A stretch of DNA of 64,000 nucleotides from DASUXY01 sp036377675 (GCA_036377675.1 DASUXY010000034.1:1-64000), one strand, 5' to 3'; positions 1 to 8,717 are shown, counted from the first letter of the stretch. Program-made: numbers and translations. Notes: generated from the letters alone by a model not told the origin.

Positions 1-62
1 GATTTGCATTAATCGTCGTATTATTCATTTTACTCATTATCGTCGGTGCAGCCTGGTTTTAA
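1..62 (+). CDS. YjcZ-type small sporulation membrane protein, C-terminal end (partial)
   Basis: An open frame enters from the left edge and ends at the TAA at 60-62. The visible residues, FALIVVLFILLIIVGAAWF, form one hydrophobic helix ending right at the stop. This tail is typical of the very short YjcZ family sporulation proteins, which have a Gly/Tyr-rich head and a C-terminal helix. The start and head lie outside the window, so length and operator cannot be judged. A bidirectional terminator follows 33 bases later. The call rests only on resemblance of the tail to the family. Confidence 0.6.
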   Translation, partial: FALIVVLFILLIIVGAAWF

Positions 63-94
63 AGTGTTTCACGTAAATAGAAAAGCGTGTTGTT

Positions 95-140
95 AAACGA
101 AAAACCAGCCCTTTCTGTAAGTGGGGCTGGTTTTTCGTTT
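95..140. terminator. bidirectional intrinsic terminator
   Basis: A long stem (AAACGAAAAACCAGCCC at 95-111 against GGGGCTGGTTTTTCGTTT at 123-140) encloses a loop of about 11 nt. A-rich and T-rich flanks on the two arms let it end transcription in both directions. It lies between the convergent YjcZ-like gene (+) and ribT (-), and overlaps the ribT stop codon. Confidence 0.85.
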
Positions 141-507
141 AATCTTTCTTCTTTCCGTTATTTTCCTCGCACTTATTATAAAATTGCTGAACGAGATGAT
201 TTGCACAAACTGCATATTGTTCTTGATACATTTTTTGGATCTCATGCACCATGCTTTTACCGATGCCTGAATTGCGGTGAGAAGGATCCACAGATATATG
301 TTGAATGACTGCATTAATCTTCTCAATTCGCAGTCCAATCAAACCGAGAACATCATCATCTTCTTTCCAAAGATAAAGATGCCAATTCGGATTTTCTTCA
401 TATTTTTGGATTGTCTCTTGCAATTTTCTTACTTCTTTTTCCTCAGGCATAAAAGATAGTAATCCCATCGCAATTTTCTCCGAGTTCTTTTTATAGCGAA
501 TTAACAT
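139..507 (-). CDS. ribT: RibT, GNAT-family acetyltransferase
   Basis: A 122-residue protein that closely follows B. subtilis RibT, starting MLIRYKKNSEKIAMGLLSFMP. It is a compact GNAT fold; the acetyl-CoA loop is visible as R78-N-S-G-I-G83-K. The biological substrate of RibT is not settled. In B. subtilis it is the last gene of the riboflavin operon, but here no ribD, ribE, ribA/B or ribH lies upstream: the next gene is an M50 protease after about 250 bp. The ATG has a GAGGGG ribosome binding site five bases upstream. The stop falls inside a bidirectional terminator. Confidence 0.9.
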   Translation of the reverse strand: MLIRYKKNSEKIAMGLLSFMPEEKEVRKLQETIQKYEENPNWHLYLWKEDDDVLGLIGLRIEKINAVIQHISVDPSHRNSGIGKSMVHEIQKMYQEQYAVCANHLVQQFYNKCEENNGKKKD

Positions 508-763
508 ATATACCCCTCATTAAAAATAACTTATAAATAATACCTATAAACATATGAGCGCTTGATGAATCGCTCCCATGTTCCGTAAGTGAATTATACA
601 ATCCACTGAACCAATCATAAGATAAATTTATAATAAATGTAACCCCATATGACCATAAATACAAGTGAAAATATCAAGACATTTATATTTTTCCTCCGTT
701 TATTCAACGTGTATCCATCCTTTACTGTCTATCATGACCTATTCATTGTTGAACATACGTGTC
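508..763. other. intergenic region, no supported gene
   Basis: No convincing gene is seen. The minus strand has a GGAGG-like site near 690 followed by a 20-codon hydrophobic frame (TTG at 677 to TGA at 615, LIFSLVFMVIWGYIYYKFIL). Its only start is a TTG spaced too far from that site, so it is not called. A short GAGCG/CGCTC inverted repeat lies near 555-574. I searched by eye for an FMN riboswitch, as would precede rib genes, and saw none. Confidence 0.4.
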
Positions 764-1225
764 TTATTTAAACAGTTGATTGAACAGGACGTTTAAAAAA
801 ATATAACCATCAGACATTTTATTTTTTATTTTATACGGAACAAGGTTGGCAAAAGCCATCCATCCATTGAGTAAACTGAATACTAAAATGTATTCACTCG
901 CATATTTCGTATAAATCATATAAAATATAAGCGTGAATAAGCTGTTCATCAAGGGACCACATACTGTTATACATGCTATTTCCCATGGTTTATAGGGCTT
1001 ATTTCGTTCACTTTCTGTTAAACCACCAAAAAAGATATTCGTACGAAGGATTATGAACATATTTTTCAGGCGAATCGAACATTTTTCTTTTCCATAGCCG
1101 ATGGTAAGTTTAATTTGATCAGCCTGAACGAGTTTCGCCCCGAACGCATGCCCACATTCATGAATGAACGTACTCATCGGGGACACAAATACAAACAAAT
1201 AGATTAAAAGAATGATTGTGTTCAT
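764..1225 (-). CDS. site-2 protease (M50) family membrane protein
   Basis: A 153-residue hydrophobic protein with three or four membrane segments. The zinc protease motif H22-E-C-G-H26 sits at the end of the first helix. Near the C-terminus N127-L-V-P130 and S138-D-G140 correspond to the N-x-x-P...D-G segment that supplies the third metal ligand in M50 peptidases. This is known family architecture; the substrate is unknown. It follows ppiB by 17 bp on the same strand and is probably co-transcribed, although no strong ribosome binding site precedes the ATG. In B. subtilis this interval holds other genes followed by the rib operon. Confidence 0.75.
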   Translation of the reverse strand: MNTIILLIYLFVFVSPMSTFIHECGHAFGAKLVQADQIKLTIGYGKEKCSIRLKNMFIILRTNIFFGGLTESERNKPYKPWEIACITVCGPLMNSLFTLIFYMIYTKYASEYILVFSLLNGWMAFANLVPYKIKNKMSDGYIFLNVLFNQLFK

Positions 1226-1242
1226 CTATCTTGAATCAGCAA

Positions 1243-1680
1243 TTATTCAGATTCCATTTTTACTTCTTTCATGACATCCCCATTACGCATTTGCTTTACA
1301 AATTCCATTCCAGATGTCACTTTTCCAAACACAGTGTGAATTCCATCTAAATGTGGCTGTGGTTCATGAACGATAAAAAACTGACAACTTCCAGTATCTT
1401 TACCAGCGTGTGCCATGGAAAGAGATCCTTCTACATGTTTATGCGGATTACCTTCTGTTTCACATTTAATGGTATAGCCAGCTGATCCTGTTCCGGTGCC
1501 ATTTGGACAACCACCTTGACTTACAAAACCGTCGATGACCCGATGAAATGTTAACCCATCATAAAACTTCTCATTAATTAATTTTTCAAAATTAGCTACC
1601 GTATTTGGTGCCTCATTCGGATATAGTTCAAATTCAATTCGGTTGCCATTTTCCATGACAATCGATCCTTTTTTAGTCAT
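1243..1680 (-). CDS. ppiB: cyclophilin-type peptidyl-prolyl cis-trans isomerase B
   Basis: A 145-residue single-domain cytoplasmic cyclophilin, matching the B. subtilis length (about 143). Active-site segments are present: [13 protein letters not shown], with the catalytic Arg, the QFFI strand, and HTVFGKV near the end. It catalyses proline isomerisation during protein folding. The start is placed at the ATG at 1680 because AAAGGAG lies eight bases upstream; an in-frame ATG 16 codons earlier has no such signal. It is followed by the M50 protease and preceded by lysA, as in related genomes. Confidence 0.93.
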   Translation of the reverse strand: MTKKGSIVMENGNRIEFELYPNEAPNTVANFEKLINEKFYDGLTFHRVIDGFVSQGGCPNGTGTGSAGYTIKCETEGNPHKHVEGSLSMAHAGKDTGSCQFFIVHEPQPHLDGIHTVFGKVTSGMEFVKQMRNGDVMKEVKMESE

Positions 1681-1768
1681 TGTCAAAACTCCTTTAATAT
1701 AATATGTTAATAGAACTTTTGGCGTCACCCTATTTTATCATTTTTAGTAGAATTTACAAATAAGAGCG

Positions 1769-3076
1769 TTATCTATAAGGTAAATCATTCCGAACGACAT
1801 CCTCATACGTCTCTCTTCGAATGACAAGTTTGTCTTCTCCATTTTCTACAAAAACGACAGCTGGCTTTGGAAAGCGATTATAATGGTTCGCCATAGAATA
1901 ACCATATGCTCCTGTTGAAAGTATAGCGAGAATATCTCCACTTTCCACCGTCGCTAACGGTAGATTCCACACGAGCATATCTCCTGATTCACAACATTTT
2001 CCAGCAATAGAAGGATGATTCGTAATCGGAGCATTTGCCTTATTCGCTAACAATCCGGTGTATTTAGCTTGATATAAAGCGGGGCGTAAATTATCCGTCA
2101 TTCCCCCATCGACTGCTACATAATCCCTTACACCTGGAATTTGCTTCATCGTTCCTACCGTATACAGCGTTAAACCGGCATCTCCTACAATCGAGCGACC
2201 GGGTTCAATCCACAATTCAGGCATCGGAATGTTCAATTTCTGAACGTGAGCCTTCACTTTATGAACAAGTTTTTCAACATAGTTACGTAATGGTAACGGC
2301 TCATCATTATCTGTATAGCGGATCGGAAATCCTCCACCTAAATTTAATACGTCTGGTATATAACCATATGCTGAATACCAGCGTGATATTTCCTTAAACA
2401 ATCTGTCCGTCGCTTTTACAAAATTATCTGTTTCAAAAATTTGCGAACCGATATGAATGTGCAACCCTTTAAAATGGATATGTTGACTCTTCTGTAACGA
2501 TTGAAACGCTTTTTCAGCTTGTCCATTGTGTATATTAAAGCCGAATTTCGAATCCTCATTACCAGTCATAATATATTCATGTGTTTTTGAAGAAATGCCT
2601 GGTGTCACACGAATGAGTACATCCATCGTTGTTTCATATTTTTGTAGCAATTCATTTAGCAATTGTATTTCTGAAAAATTATCAACAATAATACAGCCAA
2701 TTTGATGTTCAATCGCCATCGTCAATTCGCCGATACTTTTATTGTTCCCGTGAAAATGAATGCGTTCAGGCGGAAACCCTGCCTGTAGTGCGGTATATAG
2801 CTCTCCTTCAGAAACAACATCTATTGATAGGCCTTCTTCTTCAATTACTTGGATGATGGCAATTGAGGAAAAGGCTTTACTTGCATAGGCAACTTGAAAC
2901 TTGACGTCTAGCTGTTTAAAAGCCTCGACAAATGCTTGACAGTTTTTTCGAATTTGCGAGACATTATAAACGTACAAAGGCGTTCCATATTTTTTCGCTA
3001 ATTCAACAGCATCCGCCCCATCGATGTCTAAATGACCATTTTCGTTAACAGAAAATGGATATTTTTCTAAGTTCAT
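1769..3076 (-). CDS. lysA: diaminopimelate decarboxylase
   Basis: A 435-residue fold-type III PLP enzyme that makes L-lysine from meso-diaminopimelate, the last lysine step. The PLP lysine sits in VAYASKAFSS, the phosphate-binding Gly-rich loop is NLGGGF, and the C-terminal domain carries CCESGD and GAYGYSMANHYNR, contributed across the dimer. I chose the ATG at 3076, preceded by GGGGGAG; a longer reading begins 15 codons upstream, before that site. It sits downstream of spoVAF, as in B. subtilis. Lysine and DAP supply matter for cortex and wall synthesis. Confidence 0.95.
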   Translation of the reverse strand: MNLEKYPFSVNENGHLDIDGADAVELAKKYGTPLYVYNVSQIRKNCQAFVEAFKQLDVKFQVAYASKAFSSIAIIQVIEEEGLSIDVVSEGELYTALQAGFPPERIHFHGNNKSIGELTMAIEHQIGCIIVDNFSEIQLLNELLQKYETTMDVLIRVTPGISSKTHEYIMTGNEDSKFGFNIHNGQAEKAFQSLQKSQHIHFKGLHIHIGSQIFETDNFVKATDRLFKEISRWYSAYGYIPDVLNLGGGFPIRYTDNDEPLPLRNYVEKLVHKVKAHVQKLNIPMPELWIEPGRSIVGDAGLTLYTVGTMKQIPGVRDYVAVDGGMTDNLRPALYQAKYTGLLANKANAPITNHPSIAGKCCESGDMLVWNLPLATVESGDILAILSTGAYGYSMANHYNRFPKPAVVFVENGEDKLVIRRETYEDVVRNDLPYR

Positions 3077-3176
3077 AATTTGACTACTCCCCCATTGCAT
3101 ACTTGAAAATATTAAAAACACTTTAACATATTGGAGGTCATTAAGAAAGAATTATACTTATTTTTCTGGCGATTTC

Positions 3177-4652
3177 TTACCTTTTTTTATTTAAAGGTTG
3201 ACTATATTTGTTTTTAGGATGAACGATACTTGGACGAATGTTGGCATAAGGAATCGGGATCCGAATAATCATGTCGAGAAAAGCTTTCGCATTAAAAGGA
3301 ATAAATGGCCACAAATACGGGGTCTTCAAAGCTTTCATATGAGCTAAATATAAGATGCTAATTGTAGAGCTAATAACAAAACCAGCCGCTCCGAAAAATG
3401 CTGTTGCAAGCAGCAAACAAATTTTCATAAGTTTATTCGCTACACTCAATTCATAACTAGGGGTTACATACGTCCCAACCGTACTAATCGCCACGTATAA
3501 AATGACTTCCGCACTGAATAAACCGACATTAATAGCTATTTCTCCGATCATGAGCGCTGCAATGAGTCCCATTGCTGTTGCTAAAGGAGTCGGCGTGTGG
3601 ATGGCTGCCATTCTTAAAAATTCAACACCAATATCAGCTAAAATAATTTGGACAACAATTGGCACGTTTCCTTCTTCATCTGGACCTATATATGATAGTT
3701 GTTCAGGAAGTAAAGAAGGATCTAGAACGAACAATAACCATAGGGGTAACAAATACAAGGATGCTAGTACGCCAAGAAAGCGAGTCCATCGGATGACTGT
3801 CCCGACGGCAGCGGATTGCCTAAATTCCTCCGCATGTACTAAATGGTCAAAAAATGTAGTTGGTAAAATAATGACACTTGGTGAAGTGTCAATAAAAAGG
3901 AGGATATGTCCTTCTAACAAATGTTTTGCCCCTGTATCCGGTCTTTCTGTATATCGAACATGAGGAAAAGCATTCCACTTTTTATCCGAAATAAATTCTT
4001 CTATCGTTTTATCAGCCATTGGAATTCCATCAATATCAATTTCACTAAGCTTTTCTTTTACGAGTTTAATTAAATCATCATCTGCGACATCTTGTAAATA
4101 TCCGATACAAATATCCGTTTTCGATCGCTCACCTACATTCATGATTTCCAATCGTAATCTTTCATCACGTATTCTTCTTCTCGTGAGACCAGCATTTTCC
4201 ATAATGTTTTCTGTATATCCATCACGCGAACCCCGGACAACTCTTTCCGTATCCGGCTCATCAGGTGATCTGCCAGGATATTGACGAACATCTATGACGT
4301 AGCCCTCGGCCTGTCCATCTATAAAAATAACAATTAAACCTGATAATAGTTGATCAATCGCCTCGTCCATCGTTTTCACTCGTTCGAATTGTTGATGAAC
4401 CATGCGATTGGTAATAACTTCATTAACTTTTGCACGTCTGTTCTCAATATTATTTGTTTGAACAAGTACTTTAAGTATTTGTTGAATAAGATTAGAGTCG
4501 CTTAATCCATTGACATAATACATTTGGACGCTCGTATCGAGCACAATAATTTCGCGATATCCTAGGTCGAAGGATTCATTAATTCCTAGACGTCTTTTTA
4601 AATAAACTTCATTTTCTCTAATGTTTTTAGAAATTCTGCGTCCTGAACTCAT
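3177..4652 (-). CDS. spoVAF: SpoVAF, GerA-family spore membrane protein
   Basis: A 491-residue protein close in length to B. subtilis SpoVAF. The N-terminal half is a soluble region with the GerA-family core (PGRSPDEPDTERVVRGSRDG and ERSKTDICIGYL). The C-terminal half has about five membrane helices. SpoVAF is a germinant-receptor A-subunit homologue made in the forespore that works with the SpoVA dipicolinate channel during germination. AGGAGG stands six bases before the ATG. It directly follows spoVAB with 17 bp between them; spoVAC, AD, AEB and AEA, which separate these genes in B. subtilis, are absent. Confidence 0.93.
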   Translation of the reverse strand: MSSGRRISKNIRENEVYLKRRLGINESFDLGYREIIVLDTSVQMYYVNGLSDSNLIQQILKVLVQTNNIENRRAKVNEVITNRMVHQQFERVKTMDEAIDQLLSGLIVIFIDGQAEGYVIDVRQYPGRSPDEPDTERVVRGSRDGYTENIMENAGLTRRRIRDERLRLEIMNVGERSKTDICIGYLQDVADDDLIKLVKEKLSEIDIDGIPMADKTIEEFISDKKWNAFPHVRYTERPDTGAKHLLEGHILLFIDTSPSVIILPTTFFDHLVHAEEFRQSAAVGTVIRWTRFLGVLASLYLLPLWLLFVLDPSLLPEQLSYIGPDEEGNVPIVVQIILADIGVEFLRMAAIHTPTPLATAMGLIAALMIGEIAINVGLFSAEVILYVAISTVGTYVTPSYELSVANKLMKICLLLATAFFGAAGFVISSTISILYLAHMKALKTPYLWPFIPFNAKAFLDMIIRIPIPYANIRPSIVHPKNKYSQPLNKKR

Positions 4653-4669
4653 TCATATCCTCCTGTCTT

Positions 4670-5065
4670 CTAACGAACAAAAAGCATCCATTGGAAAAGT
4701 GAACCAGCCACCTTACCGAACACTAATGCCATTAACAACCATAGTAAATATTGTTCGAGTCCGATTCTTTTCGTAATAATCGGAAAAACATTAAGTATTT
4801 CCGTTAAAGCTGCCGCTAGCATACCGTTAAACATACCGTGAAAAATTCCCCAAATCATTAAAATAATCATCGGTTGATTCCAAGAAATTGTTGTAAATGA
4901 TAAATACGTTCCGAATAAAGAGCCGAGAATGACACAAGCTACATAAACTTTTAGTAACGCATCCGTCTGACTTAATTGCACGAGTCTTGGGATTACGCCT
5001 AACATCGTCATAAAAGCGACAAACCCACCCCCAACGGCAAGCCCTCCAGCAAAACCGATGAGCAT
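4670..5065 (-). CDS. spoVAB: stage V sporulation protein AB
   Basis: A 131-residue, very hydrophobic protein with four membrane segments. It carries AVGGGFVAFMTMLGVIPRL near the start and AAALTEILNVFPI mid-protein, matching SpoVAB. It is a forespore inner-membrane component of the SpoVA system for dipicolinic acid transport. The ATG at 5065 is chosen because AAAGGA follows the spoVAA stop directly and lies six bases upstream; an ATG at 5098 overlaps spoVAA by 23 bases. Second gene of a three-gene spoVA unit. Confidence 0.88.
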   Translation of the reverse strand: MLIGFAGGLAVGGGFVAFMTMLGVIPRLVQLSQTDALLKVYVACVILGSLFGTYLSFTTISWNQPMIILMIWGIFHGMFNGMLAAALTEILNVFPIITKRIGLEQYLLWLLMALVFGKVAGSLFQWMLFVR

Positions 5066-5075
5066 TTCAAGTCCT

Positions 5076-5693
5076 TTAGTAAGGAGGTTTATAATCATCT
5101 ATTTCGTTTTCATAGTGACTGATATACTCATCTATATCTTGCTGGTACTTATAAATTTCAACTTCGAGTGGGCTTGGTTCTTCATTAAAACGTTTTTGAA
5201 ACCAATGATTAAAAAATAACAACATACCAGCCCCAATCCCAAGCGAATACGGGATTTGAATCCATAACGGATATTCGTTTTGCTCGCCAGACAACAAGTA
5301 ATGTAACTTTTGTTGTACCTTTAGCATACTCACATCTTCATGAAAGTTCATAATCGTCATCGCAGCTCCGATAAACAAAAGAATCCAAACAAATGAAACC
5401 GCTAGGATGGGGGTTTTTTCCTGTTTAGATTTCATACGAATGATCGTATGGGCAGGTCCAATTAATTGAATTTCTAAGTGCGGATACCATTTATTTAAAT
5501 GTTTAACAATTAAAAAACTGTCAATCACAATGATATTTTTATCTTTTTTTGTAATGTGATAAATCGTAATATTTTCAATTTCCTTCTTTTCTTCTCTATT
5601 CGTAGAAACAAAACAGATATCTTTTAAAAGTACTGTTTCCCTTTTCGTTTTCGTAACATTTTTCTTCATTCGTAAATAAACAATCTTTTGCAC
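5076..5693 (-). CDS. spoVAA: stage V sporulation protein AA
   Basis: A 205-residue protein that starts at GTG, with GGGGGG seven bases upstream. The N-terminal soluble half carries the short TIYHITKKDKNIIVID strand set. Two membrane helices follow, flanking the conserved TIMNFHEDVSMLKVQQKLHY block, and the tail has RFNEEPSPLEVEIYKYQQD. These blocks identify SpoVAA, part of the forespore dipicolinate import/release system. A weak sigma-G-like pair (TATCA at 5740-5744 and TAGTATC at 5716-5722, read on the minus strand) lies upstream, consistent with the known forespore expression but not strong enough to call. Confidence 0.92.
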   Translation of the reverse strand: MQKIVYLRMKKNVTKTKRETVLLKDICFVSTNREEKKEIENITIYHITKKDKNIIVIDSFLIVKHLNKWYPHLEIQLIGPAHTIIRMKSKQEKTPILAVSFVWILLFIGAAMTIMNFHEDVSMLKVQQKLHYLLSGEQNEYPLWIQIPYSLGIGAGMLLFFNHWFQKRFNEEPSPLEVEIYKYQQDIDEYISHYENEIDDYKPPY

Positions 5694-5760
5694 AAGTTTT
5701 CCCCCCTTCTTCTCTTAGTATCTGTTCAAATTAAAATATTATCATTAAAAATTCCAATAA

Positions 5761-5787
5761 AAAATCACCACTGCAAGTGATGATTTT
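5761..5787 (-). terminator. intrinsic terminator after sigF
   Basis: On the minus strand AAAATCATCACT - TGC - AGTGGTGATTTTTTATT forms a stem with a T tract directly after the sigF stop codon. It separates the spoIIA operon from spoVAA, which needs its own forespore promoter. Confidence 0.8.
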
Positions 5788-6554
5788 TAGGGGGCCATTT
5801 TTCGCTTCATTTCATATAGTATCTTCTTTTCTAAGCGGGATACTTGTACTTGTGAAATTCCGAGTCGTTTAGCAACTTCGGATTGCGTTTGATCTTTGTA
5901 ATACCGAAGATAAACAATTAACCGTTCCCGTTCATGTAAACCGCGTATTGCTTCTTCTAAAGACAGCTTATCAAACCAATTCGTATCTTCATCTGCCATT
6001 TGATCGAGACGTGTAATCGGGTCTCCGTCATTTTCAAAAACGGTCTCATGAATAGAATGTGGTTTTTTCGCCGCTTCTTCCGCATGGACCACTTCCTCTG
6101 GAGTTAAATCTAATGATTTAGCAATCTCATGGATCGTCGGTGATCTTCCAAACTGTTTCGTTAATTCATCTTTTTTCTTTCGAATTTTATTTCCTGTTTC
6201 CTTTAAGGAACGACTTACTTTGATACTACCATCATCGCGAAGAAATCGCTGAATTTCGCCGATGATCATCGGAACAGCATACGTTGAAAAACGGACATCA
6301 TAAGATAAATCAAATTTATCGATCGATTTTATGAGCCCAATACTACCAATTTGGAATAAATCATCGGGTTCATAACCTCTATTCATAAACCGTTGAACGA
6401 CTGACCAAACAAGACGAATATTTTTCTCAACGAGAATATCCCGAGCTCGTTTATCTCCCTTTTGACTTTTAGCAATATAATCTTTCACTTGTTCATCCGT
6501 TAAGGTGTCATTTTGTTTACGTTTATTTTTCTTTACATCTACATCCATTGGCAT
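5787..6554 (-). CDS. sigF: RNA polymerase sigma-F factor
   Basis: A 255-residue sigma-70 family factor, the first forespore-specific sigma of sporulation. Region 2 is visible as DDLFQIGSIGLIKSIDKFD with RFSTYAVPMIIGEI, and region 4 ends in the helix-turn-helix EVAKRLGISQVQVSRLEKKI. It is held inactive by SpoIIAB until SpoIIAA is dephosphorylated. Its ATG lies two bases after the spoIIAB stop, so translation is probably coupled. A second in-frame ATG two codons later is an alternative start. An intrinsic terminator follows the stop. Confidence 0.96.
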   Translation of the reverse strand: MPMDVDVKKNKRKQNDTLTDEQVKDYIAKSQKGDKRARDILVEKNIRLVWSVVQRFMNRGYEPDDLFQIGSIGLIKSIDKFDLSYDVRFSTYAVPMIIGEIQRFLRDDGSIKVSRSLKETGNKIRKKKDELTKQFGRSPTIHEIAKSLDLTPEEVVHAEEAAKKPHSIHETVFENDGDPITRLDQMADEDTNWFDKLSLEEAIRGLHERERLIVYLRYYKDQTQSEVAKRLGISQVQVSRLEKKILYEMKRKMAP

Positions 6555-6556
6555 CC

Positions 6557-6997
6557 CTATTTTAAAACCGTTTTACTTTTTGATAATTGTTTCGTCATGT
6601 GAACGGTCGTCCCTTTTTTAGGACTGGAAATCACCTCAACAGAATCCATAAAGTTTTCTATAATCGTAAAGCCCATGCCTGATCTCTCTAAATCAGGCTT
6701 AGACGTATACAATGGTTCTCGAGCTTGGGGTATATTATCAATTCCTCTACCTTCGTCTCTAATCGTAAGCTCAACTTCTCCATTATTAAGTACACAAGAG
6801 AGGGCTATTTTGTGATGCGGTTCACTATTATATCCGTGAATAATCGCATTCGTCACAGCTTCTGATACAACAGTTTTAATTTCAGTTAACTCATCCATCG
6901 TCGGATCTAACTGTGAGACAAAAGCTGCCACAGTTACTCTTGCGAATGATTCGTTTTGACTGAGACTCGAAAACTCAACATACATTTCATTTTTCAT
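6557..6997 (-). CDS. spoIIAB: anti-sigma-F factor / protein kinase SpoIIAB
   Basis: A 146-residue GHKL-type kinase. The ATP-binding boxes are clear: N box [12 protein letters not shown]1 box DEGRGID, G2 box SGMGFTI. SpoIIAB binds sigma-F with ATP and keeps it inactive; it also phosphorylates SpoIIAA on serine. It overlaps spoIIAA by four bases (ATGA type) and is followed by sigF after two bases, the invariant order of this operon, which keeps the three proteins in proportion. Confidence 0.96.
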   Translation of the reverse strand: MKNEMYVEFSSLSQNESFARVTVAAFVSQLDPTMDELTEIKTVVSEAVTNAIIHGYNSEPHHKIALSCVLNNGEVELTIRDEGRGIDNIPQAREPLYTSKPDLERSGMGFTIIENFMDSVEVISSPKKGTTVHMTKQLSKSKTVLK

Positions 6998-7347
6998 GAA
7001 GCCACCCCCAATGACTGTAACGCAAACTGTTCACTTTCTTCTGAGCGAACAATTTTAAATAGTCCTGCCATGTCAAACAACCGTTTAATAGAAGGGGGGA
7101 TAGAGCAAACGACCATTTCCCCTCCTAGTTGCAGAACTTCTTTGTACCTGCCAAGTATGACCCCTAATCCTGAACTATCCATGAAAGAAACGTCTTTAAA
7201 GTTCAAGACAACATGTTTCACCGGACTTTTATACATCATATCTTTCCATTCGCTTCGCAAGGCTTCTGATTCATGATGGTCCAACTCCCCAGCTAAACGG
7301 ACAATTAATACATCCTTTTTCCGATCAAATGTGTAACTTAAACCCAT
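6994..7347 (-). CDS. spoIIAA: anti-anti-sigma factor SpoIIAA
   Basis: A 117-residue STAS-domain protein. The phosphorylation site is D57-S58-S59-G-L-G, with S58 at the position phosphorylated by SpoIIAB in B. subtilis. Dephosphorylated SpoIIAA (by SpoIIE in the forespore) displaces sigma-F from SpoIIAB. AGGAGG stands just before the ATG. A sigma-H promoter is visible upstream at 7379-7408, so this gene heads the spoIIA operon. Confidence 0.96.
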   Translation of the reverse strand: MGLSYTFDRKKDVLIVRLAGELDHHESEALRSEWKDMMYKSPVKHVVLNFKDVSFMDSSGLGVILGRYKEVLQLGGEMVVCSIPPSIKRLFDMAGLFKIVRSEESEQFALQSLGVAS

Positions 7348-7378
7348 TTAATATCCTCCTTACGTCCTTTGCTAAGTA

Positions 7379-7408
7379 TATTTCTTCATTAAATGGGGCA
7401 ATTCCTCC
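7379..7408 (-). promoter_or_regulatory. sigma-H promoter of the spoIIA operon
   Basis: Minus strand -35 GGAGGAATT (7400-7408) fits RnAGGAwww exactly. A 12-base spacer leads to -10 GAAGAAATA (7379-7387), which fits RnnGAATww with one mismatch. The spoIIAA start is 32 bases downstream. In B. subtilis this operon is also driven by sigma-H with Spo0A~P. Confidence 0.75.
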
Positions 7409-7451
7409 TATCTGTCAAAAGAAGAAATAATTCGTCTTTATTAGCTAACCT

Positions 7452-8627
7452 TCAAACTGATTTCGACAACTTTTGAATGGCTCGCTTCCACAATTTAAAG
7501 TAAGATGCCCGATGAATTTCGTTCGTAACAATGAGGGGTGTTTCTGATAATACATCTCCTTTATGTTTAACGGTTAATACACCTACTTGTTCCCCTTTTT
7601 GCAAAGGTAAGTCGATGTCTTCATACAAATCAATATGCGTCGTTATATCGTCTACATCAGATTGTCCTTTTTTAAATAAAACGCTAACGGATTGACGGGT
7701 GCTCACATCAATGTGTTGTTGTTCTGCTTTAAACATGTCTAGTTTCGTAATCGTTTCGCCTTGATCGAATAATTTTTTCGTTTCAAAATGATTGTACGCA
7801 TAATCTAGCATATTAGAAATATTTGCATTTCTTTCTTTTATCGTATCTGCACCCATGATGACAGCAATGACACGCATATCATCTTTCTTGGCAGTCGCCG
7901 CTAAGCAATATTTAGCTTCATTTGTATAGCCTGTTTTTAATCCATCGACCCCAGGATAAAATTTCACTAATTTATTCGTATTGACGAGCCAAAATTCATT
8001 ATCTGTCCCTTTTCGCAAATAATCTTCATAGATCGATGTATAGTCGGTAATCGATTCATATTTTAATAATTCGTTGGCAATGATAGCCATGTCATAAGCT
8101 GTACTGTAATGATCATCTGCTGGTAAACCTGAAGAGTTTTGAAATGTTGTGTTTTTCAATTTTAACTCTTTTACTTTCTCATTCATCATTTTTACGAAGG
8201 CTTCTTCACTGCCTGCAATCCGTTCGGCCAACGCTACACTGGCATCGTTACCAGATGCGATAGCAATGCTTTTTAATAAATCATCCACCGTCATTTCTTC
8301 ACCTGTTTCAAGAAAAACTTGTGAACCTCCCATGGAAGAAGCATTTTCGCTCACGCGTACAAGTTCATCTTTCGTTAAATTCCCTTTGTCTAATTGTTCC
8401 ATAATGATCAATAGTGTCATAATTTTCGTCATACTTGCTGGGGGAAGTTTCTCGTGTGCATTTTTATCGAACAATATTTTACCTGTATCTTGCTCCATTA
8501 AAATAGCGGATTTTGCATCAGGTGCTAAATGAGCGGATTCATTTCGCTTTTTTTCTTCCCCGTACACAGGTGTCGTCGAAAGCATAATCAAAAACATTAT
8601 ACTGATGAATAGAAGAATTTTTTTCAT
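7452..8627 (-). CDS. dacF: DacF, D-alanyl-D-alanine carboxypeptidase (sporulation PBP)
   Basis: A 391-residue secreted class C low-molecular-weight penicillin-binding protein. An N-terminal signal peptide (KKILLFISIMFLIML) precedes the catalytic motifs S65-M-T-K68, S-G-N and K-T-G (DGLKTGYT), then a C-terminal beta domain. It trims terminal D-Ala from spore cortex/germ wall stem peptides and is a forespore (sigma-F/G) gene in B. subtilis. The ATG at 8627 is chosen for its GGAGG seven bases upstream. It stands just before spoIIA, the usual arrangement. Confidence 0.94.
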   Translation of the reverse strand: MKKILLFISIMFLIMLSTTPVYGEEKKRNESAHLAPDAKSAILMEQDTGKILFDKNAHEKLPPASMTKIMTLLIIMEQLDKGNLTKDELVRVSENASSMGGSQVFLETGEEMTVDDLLKSIAIASGNDASVALAERIAGSEEAFVKMMNEKVKELKLKNTTFQNSSGLPADDHYSTAYDMAIIANELLKYESITDYTSIYEDYLRKGTDNEFWLVNTNKLVKFYPGVDGLKTGYTNEAKYCLAATAKKDDMRVIAVIMGADTIKERNANISNMLDYAYNHFETKKLFDQGETITKLDMFKAEQQHIDVSTRQSVSVLFKKGQSDVDDITTHIDLYEDIDLPLQKGEQVGVLTVKHKGDVLSETPLIVTNEIHRASYFKLWKRAIQKLSKSV

Positions 8628-8691
8628 AAGCTTACCTCCAACGGTCAATATAATGTTATGATTGCCATCATTTTACTTTTTTATAACAAAA

Positions 8692-8717
8692 AAAGCACAC
8701 AAATGTTTGTGTGCTTT
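8692..8717 (-). terminator. intrinsic terminator after pdp
   Basis: A perfect 12-bp stem, AAAGCACACAAA / TTTGTGTGCTTT, with a two-base centre. On the minus strand it runs into a T7 tract. It ends the drm-punA-pdp operon before dacF. Confidence 0.88.

Noticed and set aside
615..677. Minus-strand 20-codon hydrophobic peptide frame after a GGAGG site
   Set aside because: The only usable start is a TTG about 15 bases from the GGAGG; an ATA has the right spacing but is not an accepted start. Too little support.
8649..8655. Sigma-G-like -10 (CATTATA on the minus strand) upstream of dacF
   Set aside because: No -35 of the sigma-F/G form was found at a good distance, so it is not reported as a promoter.
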